From the NCBI GenBank assembly GCA_012064415.1, contig SSNU01000269.1, forward strand, positions 32,410 to 96,409: a DNA stretch of 64,000 nucleotides, read 5' to 3'. Positions 24,495-35,700 of the stretch are shown one piece after another (the stretch's first letter is position 1; each line of letters opens with the position of its first letter). The position numbers and the translations under genes were made by a program. The notes beneath the pieces were generated by a model. It was not told the origin of the DNA. It did no database searches and saw only the letters and a list, made by a program, of their open reading frames with translations. The DNA comes from Gyrodactylus bullatarudis (taxonomy: Eukaryota > Platyhelminthes > Monogenea > Gyrodactylidea > Gyrodactylidae).

Positions 24495-24556
24495 CTCTGA
24501 TTGGTCAAGAGCATTTCTTCCAATCAGCATTCATCGACTCCTCTGATTGGTCAAGA
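24495..24556 (+). promoter_or_regulatory. CCAAT-box cluster, candidate promoter
   Basis: The 16-mer ctctgattggtcaaga occurs exactly at 24495-24510 and 24541-24556, and a forward ccaatcag lies between at 24520-24527. This makes three CCAAT cores within 62 bp in alternating orientation. Downstream is a relatively C-rich stretch and then a consensus donor (gtaagt) at 24733, so a short non-coding first exon at about 24600-24732 is plausible. The nearest plus-strand gene is the receptor starting at 29748, whose first coding exon follows an acceptor at about 29700. NF-Y binding to such boxes is general knowledge; the link to this gene is inferred. Confidence 0.45.
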
Positions 24557-24733
24557 TGATTTGAAATCATATGAAATACTTTTACATCCATCATATCTCC
24601 CTATACTCTCTGCTCGCTGTCCGAATTTTTCTGTGTCATTCAAAAATTTAATACCCACGCCATAATTTTACTCCCTGGATACTTGCTTATACATTACGGA
24701 GGTTTCAAACTACGGATTTTATTATTATCCTTC

Positions 24734-27700
24734 GTAAGTTCATGTTATAATAAATATTTACATTGCCTTTTTCTGTAATAAAAAAAATTTGATTTAGACT
24801 TTTTTCCCATTGTGTGCACGTCTTGAAAAAAGGGGAAAAGACAATTTTCTTCTGTTTCCTCAATTAAATATGGTATAATACTATTCTTTTTTATTATTAT
24901 TAGGAATGTAAAAAGTATTTTAATGTTTATTTATAATCACAATTTTTGGTTACACTTAAAAGTTTTCCCCTACATTGTTTATTTCAAGGGGAAAAATACA
25001 ACATAACCCTACTTATTAGTAGACTAGATAATATAATAAAATTATCAGGTCAACCTCTTAATATAACATAATGGGAAATTTTATACGGGCATTATTACTC
25101 TTTTCAACGATAAACTTGACTAATGATATTTTGAGTATGCCGCTAAATATGATCAATTGGATCAAACTGTCATTTCCTACATCTGGTTTTATGACATTCT
25201 AGGTTCAAAGGGTTCATTCATGTATTATTCAAACATGGAATTATTCCCAGACTTGGTAATTATAATTGATAAACTTGGCCATAACCTCTTTTGTTTATTT
25301 TAGGTTTAGATAAAAATCGGATTACTTGGTTCTTTTCAAAGGTTTCATCTTCTTCTTTCTTTAAATAAATAAGTGTTTTTTATTCATAGGTTTTTTACTC
25401 TCTTATTCCTGCGTATTTCCTGTCCCCAAAGAATGAGGGTTAGAAGAAATTCTCTATCCTTCTTCTCTCCTAGTCAAAATTGCTACTTGATACGCTCTCT
25501 GTATTATTTTATTTACTAAAGGAAAATACTCTTTAATGGGGTGGTCTTTTTTATCAAAGTGTCCGTGTCAGGTCAGCCATACAAAAACTCCAAGAATGTC
25601 CCGCTATCAAATAAAGATTTTTTTTCTCCTTTAAAAATAATAATACGGATGTTTTACACTATATTGATAATCTTTCCTCTTCCTTTTGACGTCAGATATT
25701 AACTATCTACGCAAATAAGGAGTCATACACCCTCTTTCTGCTTGCTCTATTATTATTGTTGTTGTTTTATTGACATTCTTAATTATCCACAGACTTTGAA
25801 TTAATCATTCTTCTTCAATTTCGAAATGATACTTGTATGTGTGGTTAATAATAATACATTTATATTCCTTTCATGTTCTCTAAAGGGGAGCAAACATTTT
25901 CCGATGATTGATATTTATTTTGAAAATTCATGTCTCCCTAGTAGGGAGTCCCTACTCAGAGCACCTTTTTGTGTATAAATTACTCACCTGCCATTATTAC
26001 GCCCATGAATTAATCCCTTGAGATTCAATTTTTGTTTCCAGTATTTTATTCTTAAAAAACTTAACTATCTGAATAGAGTACGATTCGAAAAGGCTTCTTG
26101 ATCTTTTGAATCAAGTTTATTATTGACAGGGTTTACTAGGCTAAAGTAAAATTTACAACTCACAAGAATACTTATAATCCTCATAGAATTAAGTGTCCAG
26201 ATTTTATTTGGTATATTTTTGAAGAGAAAAAATCACCCCTTAGAATTCAGTGGGAAAATAGGTCTTGAGCCTAGTTTTTTACTTCACAAGTAAATAGTAT
26301 TAATTATGAATTACTCAACATGTAGCCGGTTTTTTTCATTCGAAAAATTCATCTTGTACTTTCCTTATGCAAATCAAAGTACTATTATCCCTTGATACGA
26401 CTTGAAGATGAGGTTAGCGTTATTTTTTTTCTAAAGATGTATATGTATATGATTCATATATCTTTGGAAATAACTGCAATACATTGTGAAATTGAATCTA
26501 ACCTAAATTTCATCTCATAGTTTACTGTATTTATATTATTAATAGTTCACTTGAATCATAAAAAAATAAATATGGTGTTTTTCTCTCTATCTTCTTCATC
26601 TTCTTGATATGAAAATTCAGTGTACATATTATGCGCATATCGGATTTACTTTTAACTGAGGAAAGGAATATGTGAACAGACTAGAACTAGAGAGCACAAG
26701 GAATTGGGGAAAAAGACGGATTATTTTTATGGTTTCTTCAAAATTAGATACATCTTGCCTACTACACTTTTTTTGTTCAACTAACCAAATATTCTATGAT
26801 TCTGTTAATTTGTATGATAAAAATTTCCAATATCAAAAAAAAAATTTTTCACCTCCAATTTTTTAAAGATCATTTTCCCTCAAGAACTACTCTGTAATTC
26901 ATACTGGATCAAGGATTTATTAATTTCATTTTTTGCTTTCTTTTATCAGGTTTGAGCAGTTAGAGTTTAGGCAATTACATACTTGAATTCTACGGTTATG
27001 AAAACTCCATTGATCTGAGATCTTTGCGTATTCCAAGAGATTAATAAACTTCCAACCGAACGGAGGGGGGACTTTTGGGGTTAATTCCAAAAGTTTCATC
27101 GAAATAAACTTTTATTGAGTTAATCATTTCTACTACCTTTTTATATCTGGGGTGAAAATAAACTTGATAACAGTTTTTTTATTACTGAATTATGAATGAT
27201 TGAAAATTAAGCATACATTAGCCTCTCCCTCTCTATTAGCATGTATTAGCACTAACATTCTCTCGGTATTTCCAAGTTGTAATAAAACTATTTTTGTTGC
27301 TAGCTTTTTTTGAGCTTAATCCATTGCGCTAAACGGGAAACGATAATATTGTGATCTGAATTTCATTACCTTAGTTATTATGTTTTTTCCCTAAATAGAA
27401 GATCACAATAATAATTTTTCTTACCTTTTATTCATTAATATACCCCTCGCCTCCCTATAATTCTCTCTAATTCATTTACTTCCCATCCACACGAGAAACT
27501 TTAATTTTCCCATCCTTTTTTCATATGAAATGCATACTTGAATGATTGGTGTTTTTGTTATCCTTCGGTGATCAAAATCCATTGATCAGCAAAGTATAGC
27601 TAAAATAATCTCATTATTGAGTATTATGTGGATAACACTGTATACACATTGAAATAATGATCGGATAATCGAATAATAATAGAAAAGTTATCATAAATAG

Positions 27701-29700
27701 GATATTTATTGGAGAGTTTTGATGTTCTTTCAGCTTGTATTTTATTCTTATTTTCTTTGAATTTTACTATTTCTTTCATAATTTGTAAATTATTATCTTG
27801 AACTAATTCTTAACTTATATTATTTTTGAAGAATTACCTCTGATGATACTTCGAAAAATGTACATTTGGTTATTTTATTTCAATTTTCTAAATTACGAAT
27901 TTACTAATTCGCAATAAATAGGATACCCTATTGAGTTACTTCATCCATAAATGTAAATAATTTTTACTTATTAGACACTGATAAAACTTGATTAATCTTC
28001 TGACTTTGGATCTCTTTGTAGTAACAAAGTAATTTTGAAAAATTTTTTTTCCTCTCAACAAATGATTTTGATTAAAAAAACCTCTCATTTATTGTCACGT
28101 GATTAATGGAATAACAATGCTTTTAATATATATTCTACTTTTGGAATCAAATTGATCCTACTTAAGTGGTTCAGTACTGCGCAGTAACCTTATTAAATGC
28201 TCGATTCAAGTCACTATGATAAAATGGGTTCAAAATTTATTATTTTTTCAACATTTCAATGATAATGATGATTCTTGCTTTTATTCGTTTTTGGTGCATA
28301 CATTTATCCTTTGGAAATATATATTATTTTTTACTTTGTCCAACATTAAGGATTGAGGTTTGCTTGGAGTCAAACTTTTTTTGAAATAAATATTTTATTA
28401 GCCTAGTTATTTGAAACTCGAATATATTTCTATCAATAATAATTATTATATTTGAGTAATTCGAGGCTTTTTCTTACACGAATTTGATGGATTAGTCAAA
28501 ATTTCCTTTGATAATAAACAGTTTGTATATATCAACAAGTCTGAAAGACAATACGTGCAATTCATATCCCCTCTTGTGTGTATATGATGGAATTTCTGGG
28601 AGCATAGGATATCTTCAATCCATCTGTCAACAAGAAAATACACTACTGCCTCTCTAGATATCTCATAGATGTATGATGACTCGGTATGATTTATGAGATT
28701 AAATTTTGTGATATATTTCGCCTTGTCTGTCTATCCAATGTCTTTTTTATCTTTATTTCCGGAACCTTAATTGAATTAACTGCTCGAAATTTCAATTTTG
28801 CAAATCCCAACCATTTCTTCCTCGCGTATATGCTGTACATTGGGTGGGAATGAGTCATTCTAGTTTAAACATGATGATTATTATCGTTGGGAAAAGATTT
28901 ATAGGTGAAAAAGGAGCGCCTCGATTAATTTTACATGTTGTTATTCATTTCAATAACAGAAAAACTATGGTATCTTAAGAAGGCGGCATGTGAAATAGTC
29001 TTTTCAATTTGTTTACAAAAATCAGGTGCTACAATAAAGAAAAAAAAAAGATTATCTCTGTCTTTTTAAGTGAACGATGAATTCCATTCAATATATAATC
29101 TTTTTTATTCATCACCATGGAATTTAGTCTGAGTACTGTGTTTAATATCACCGAAATGAGTATAAATCATTAAATTTTTTTAATAAACGAATTTGGTCTA
29201 CTTTGAAGACTCAGCGTGTTGATCAGTGTGTATGAAAAAGAAAAGGTTTACTCAGATACTTGCTACTCCACCCTCACTCACTTTAGTTTGAGTCTCTTTC
29301 TTGGCTTAATGAGTCCTGGCCATAAATCAACTTGAATGATCATAAAAAATTGACTTTTTATCACTTTTTTTCTATTTTCTTTTATCATTAGCAGGTTTCG
29401 TTCTTGAATTTATAGAAGAAATACACACTAGACCTATGTGAATTGTCAAGTTACAATTGAATTTTTAAAATGTCACCAAATTTATCCTTAAACATGTAGA
29501 ATAATTCAAACATTGATTGATAATTATCGAGTGAATTTGTACTTTTAATTAGGTTCTAGATGGAAACTTGAATTTTCTTCTGTGTTTTTTTTAACGCCAT
29601 ACGGTCAATAGAGGTCAAATACATCTTTGTGATGATAACAATAAAATTCTTTTTCATTGTTGAGCCATGATATTAATTCTCTTCTCTATATGATCATTTA
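24734..29700. other. Region upstream of the receptor gene, possible first intron
   Basis: About 5 kb without a supported coding exon. It could be a 5'-UTR intron of the gene at 29748, because an acceptor-like tttag followed by gcagaa occurs at about 29700. A 43-codon ORF beginning near 25070 has a hydrophobic start but no other support. Confidence 0.4.
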
Positions 29701-29747
29701 GGCAGAAATGATATCTTTGAAGAAATACGAGTGATTGGATTGTGATA

Positions 29748-32700
29748 ATGCCAAACGTATCCCTGTTCAATCTAGCATTTTGTTGGATGACATTATGTCT
29801 ATTCACTACACTGAAGGCGTATCAGAATCCTCTATTTGATAAGGACTGCAAAGACTTTTTGATAAAGAATCTGCCCGATCATGCATTCAAAGCTTCAAGT
29901 CCTCAAGAGCCAATCGGAGAATTTGAGGAGACCAAATCGAAAGAAAACAAGGTCGCAAATGATATTGGCAATGATGCAAAGAAGCCGGACTCAAAAATCA
30001 ATCAAAAGACCACCTATTCAGCTCAGAATATTCGGTTAGTTTTCTTTTATTAAAAAATATGCATTGTGAGATTAAACTCATTTATATAAAGGTAATCAAT
30101 ACTGCTCATATGAATTCAATTCTTTTTCTATCGTATAAAAGAAAAAGATTTGTTGATCTTTGCAAGAATATTCATCGATTCAACTTTTCGTTTTCCATTA
30201 ACTCACCCAAGAGACATCTGAAATATTTTTCGTCTTACTTTAGAGCCAGATTCTCATGAAATTTATTTTTAAATGCATAATATTTGGCTTAAAGAGTTTT
30301 TAAATGATACTAATTGTGATGTTATGAGCCCTTATGAGATTGGATCAATTTATATCAAAAAGTTCACTATAGTTAAGTAATATAATGAATATTGACTTGT
30401 TTTTCTCATATCCTTTTCCGCTAACAAAATTATTTAATACATATACATATTTATTTTGGTATTATAAACAAGAAATAAAACTCCATAATTCTTTTGGTTA
30501 TTCATTCATTAGAACATTTAAATTCAAATTATTCGTTTGAAATTTTGATGATTGAAAAATTTCATTCAACTCTTTTGCATAATTACTCTAACTGGCTTGT
30601 TGAATGACTCAAGAAAGTAAATTATTTTCAATTAGAATATCAAATATGAGATCTTAATCAATTTCGCTTGTGAGCGACTCTTGAATTTTTATTAAACTTT
30701 CTTTTTAATTGGAAAATTCTCCCAATTGTCATTGATCTTTCAAGATTTTTTCCGCACAAGATTGACACAAGTTTGTTTGTAAATAAAACTATCTACTTGT
30801 AAAAATAGGCAAAGTAGGATCTATACCTCTTCCCTGAAAAAATTACATTCCATGTGTCATTCCCAAGTTGACTTTCTTCTCCCGTGTACATTGTGTACAA
30901 ATGTATGATAGGGTTATTTAAATAATAATAATAATGGTTTTGAATAAATTCTCTTAAGGACAATTGAATATGATTGACAATTTAAAAAATGTTTTTTTCT
31001 CTTTACATGTATTTTTGATTATGTGTACAACAACAACAACAACCCTGAGAGACAAATCAAATCTGTCTTATTCAAGATAATTGTGCTTCACTATTCAATC
31101 TGAGGGTGGTGTCTTTTACCATTTATTCCATCTACCAAATTCAATAGGCAAACATGGCTCTGTGTTTTAGGACAAGGAATGTTGGCATTAGATTTTCTGA
31201 TGTATTTCAAAATTAATTCTTTTTTATAATGTCACAAAAGATAAACTTCTTATAATAGCTTTTTGAAATTTCAATATAATAAAAAGTTGGGAGCCTCCAT
31301 CTATGGCTTTCACAGAAATCTCAATTTTTCATCAAGAAATCGAATTTAATCAAGATTTTTTGGAATCCAGATCATGAGGCCCACTTTCATGACATGAAGA
31401 AAATAAAATCAATTTTAATGCAATCTTTTATGGCATACTTTAAATTCCGAAGTAGCGCCAAATTCTGAATTTTTTAAAAATTCAGCTTATTTCAAAGTGA
31501 CAGAGAAATCGAAAGTTCATTTTTAGGATCACAATAAGACAAGAGAACGTCATAAAATTTTCTCAATTGTTTTTCTTCATCTCGTGAAAGTGAGCTCGAT
31601 GATCTAGATCGCAAAATATCTTGATCAAATTTCGATTTGAGATAAACTAGGTTTATATAATATTACTAGAATGTATTAATAATTATTACTTATAACTTAT
31701 AAGTTATAAGTAACTAAAATATCTTCAATTTAGAACTCCGATCTCTTAGAAAAGGGGTAGTATATGAGCATAGATGTTGATTTATCGACTCAGTACAGCT
31801 TTAACTCATTTGATTCTAGCATATTTATCCCTCTAGCGTCTATATTTTACAAAATAGCGCTGACTAATTTTTGTAGACAGCTGTGATATCTGAATAAGTG
31901 GATTAAAATAAATTTTTTTCAAGTTTTATGCCAGCGTCATTTTATTACACTTCAAATTGTAATAAGCAATAAAAATGTTTATATTTTGATTTTAATCTTT
32001 CTTCTTGAAAATTTGTCATTTTCGTTTTCTCTCAGTGTTTGCTTTCTCCATGTTGTGGTGCAAGCATTTTTTGCAGAAAAATGTTAAGAAATTTTGAAAT
32101 TATTCAAACGTGCTAATCATAAAATAAATTTTGTTTCTACCTTGTTGCTGGGTTTCCTTCTCTTTCACTTTGTATTGAATTTCAATTCTCACCTTTTGGT
32201 ACACCTCATCGATAATATAAATAAATAAATAATAATACAGTATTATGTAACTATGTTTTTCCATCGAATGAATTGCATCATTTCCCTTCTATACATGGGC
32301 AAAACAATTTTATGACCCATTTCTCTCATTCCAAAGAAAAACTAAACGTGGTTATCTATGAATGAATAATTTTATTAGAGAGAAGAAATATCCTATCTTC
32401 TACTCCATGCCTTGGAAGATTACATCTCTTGAATTTTTCCCTCGTTTTCATAGCCTGGGTGTTCTCAGTTATATTTTTTTTGTTTGTTTGATGTTTTCCT
32501 CCTTTTGGAAAGTATTCCTCGGGGTAGGTCTCTCCAATTTACCCCTTTTGTGTACATAATCCTCTTGCCATGCCCTTCAAAGTTTCCTTTTGTTTTTCTA
32601 AAAAGTACACAGCCATTTTCAAATAATCTAAATAGAGTGGAAACTTTCATTCATCTCATGTTTTCCTCTTTAATTATAGGCAAAATTCCAATAGTGCCTG

Positions 32701-35700
32701 GTGTCCAACTCCGCCCATTCAGAATAGGTTCGATGAGTTTGTTGAAGTCGACCTTCAATCAACTCACATCATTCGGACAATTCAGATAAGAGGATTCTTT
32801 GCAGTAAGTTTCTTTCTCTTACTGTGTTGGGAAATGCTTCTCAAATTTTTCCTCGTTAATATAGAACTGGCTTCAAGTGTCTTTTTTATGTACATTCTAT
32901 GGATAAAGAGAGCCCTTCTTAGTTTAGCACAAGTATACATTTTTATGGCCCTTAATGTGACGATAAAAATGTATATATTTATTCCTTGTTTTCTATTTGC
33001 ATTTCTCCTTTTTTAAGTACATGTGAGTTTTGTATTAAGAGCTTCATTCATTTCATGGGAATTATCATATGTTAACCATAAAATTAATGATTTTGCTATG
33101 AGAAATTTTTTCACTTAATGATACCTTCTTCGAGTTTTTTAATGTTTTTCACTTTTAAAGGATCTCATTAGTTTTATCTTGATTTTGGTGAAATTAAAAC
33201 AGGCATTAAAATTTCATTTAATTCCTCCTTAACAGCTGAACCGAAAGATGCCATACTTTCAGATCAAGTACAAAAGATTTGAAAATGATACCAATTGGCG
33301 AATATATCAAGTTGAGAACAGTTATGTGAGTTATTAAATTATACTACCAAATCAAAACTGCTAAAAACAATCCACAACGCCTGTAAATATAGAGCTTCAG
33401 ATACCTGATTGTACTCATTTAGCCATTAAAGTTCACTTTTAATTTTATAAAATCTAATGAAATCTTTTATCTATCAGGATAATCTTTTGGTCGGCCTATT
33501 GGAATCGAAAAAGATCAATGTGATTGAACTAGATCGTATAATTATTGCTAGATGGCTTCGTATTTATCCATATTCTTATGAGAATACAAACGTTTGTCTC
33601 ATCATGGAAGCATACGGCTGTCAATTCTCAAGTGAGTCATTTTCACCCATTTTGTAAGCCTTTCAACAAATATAAAACTCTTTTGATTCATGACTCAACA
33701 GTACAAAATGTTTTTTTGTTCATGATAACACCCTTTCCTCTAACATGATTTATAATACTCATTATTGAATAAAATGCTTTACATTTATTTCTGCATTGTA
33801 TATTCCCTTTTAATCACATATAGGGGTCACTGATATTTCAACTTTGTATTAAAATACATACTATTGTATTTTTATACCTGTCTCATTATAGTGCATAAAT
33901 AAATTTTCTTGAATTTACAATTTAACTCCCTTCTTAACGATATGTATTTATTTAAATCTTTTCATGGTTCCCTACTAAACCTGTCAAATATTAGACTCTT
34001 ATTATCAAACATATTTTCATAAACTTAATCCCTGTGGAATTACTTGTATCTTTGAGGGTTAATTAATCTTCTACGTGGCCCAATCGCTGCCTGACCATCT
34101 CTCAACTCTTTTAAATTCTCGTATTATTGCAACCCAAAAATCCAAAGAAATACTCAATTCACTTGTGAGTAGTCAGACCATTTTTTGCTTTGAAAAATGA
34201 AACTTTAACCCTTTCGGTGCCGAAATTATTTAAAAATTCTCGTAAAACCTAAAATTAAAAAATAGAAAGAAAATATTAAATTATTTGGCCAAGTTAACTT
34301 TGTGGGCTACAATTTAAACTTTAATTGACCAGAAATCTGCTAAACTAATAATGTTACAAAAATATTCGAAAATATAAATTTCCAATGGCACCGTTAACAC
34401 CGTTTTTTTATTTTACACAATTTAATAACTTTTATGGCTATGCATTCTGAATTTACCAAAATTGAATTCCTGAAATCTATAACTATTTCGAATAAGAAAT
34501 CATTCGCTAATCTCTCCAACTTTTGTTCCTCTTTTTTTCCCCAACATCAAATTATACAATTCATTAATTTAATGTAACGTCTTTTCTTAATAAGTTTATG
34601 CATGCATCAACTTTCCCCTTTTGCATCTCAATATAGAAGGCTCTCAATGTATAATTAAGAAAAATAATAATAATTATTATTATTTTCGATACATTATCTG
34701 AATTCTCCTTTTGACTGAATTAATTTTTTCTCTGTTTTTCCATCTTATTATTATCATTATTTCTGGGTCTCCTTGAGTATATATATACACACACTGTGTA
34801 CATATGATCATCATCCATCTTCATTCCTTTTCATCGTAATTTTCCCCCTCTCACTGTGTTTGTCTTTACGAGAGAATACTCATAAATAATTCTAATGAAT
34901 AATATTAATGAATTTTCCTCGTGAAAAAAATGTGTTCTTTTCATCTTTTCTGTTTGTTAAAAAAAATTAAATTTTTCCACTCAAGATGCCAATTAATTTT
35001 TATTTCTTATTTTCTCACCGGTACTTTGATCAAAACAAAAATCAGTTAATCTCAGGTCATAGAACTTTTCAAAATGAATCAAATTTTGTTGTCCAAAGCT
35101 TTCGATTCAAGATCCAATAGATATCATCAACTGAAGAAGATACTTGGTTATCTCGAATTTCGATGTTGAGCGTATTAGGTTCTATCAGATTTTCATTGTT
35201 TCTTTCTTATTATTCTCTTAAAGAACAAGCTATAAATATAGAGAGAATCCAAAGTGGATTCGTAAAATGCTCGCATCTCGGTTTCTGGTCTAAATCCACT
35301 ATGGATTAGCTGTTTTGTATTCATCATTCAAAAATGTAGAGAAACCTCCATTAAAATCGAACACAATTATGATTTAAGGCTGATTCCGAATCTGAATCCC
35401 TTTTTGAGAGCCGACTCATCATTCAAAAGATAACAGATGTTAAAATTGACATTTCTTGTCTCTAAAACTAGTTATCTTCTAAACCATGAGAGATATCAAG
35501 CAGGCGATTGCAGATTTGAAATCTGCAATTATTGTTTCACGATAAAAAGTTATTTATTAAGGGTTAAGAAACATTTTTTATCAAAATAATATCCTACTTT
35601 CCACTTATAATATTCTTCATGAAAACTATGACTTATCTAATTGTGATAACATATTATAGAACAAAAATTTATTACTTTAATACTCTTCTCTATCCCGATC

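Noticed and set aside
25070..25201. 43-codon ORF with a hydrophobic start
   Set aside because: Too short, with no family, splice or neighbour support. Such ORFs are expected by chance.
31025..31043. Short caa trinucleotide run
   Set aside because: A simple microsatellite of ordinary length.
32465..32789. Open stretches on both strands around receptor exon 2
   Set aside because: The coding frame of exon 2 (32680-32803) is a different one that gives SAWCP and VEVDL. The other frames are chance openings.
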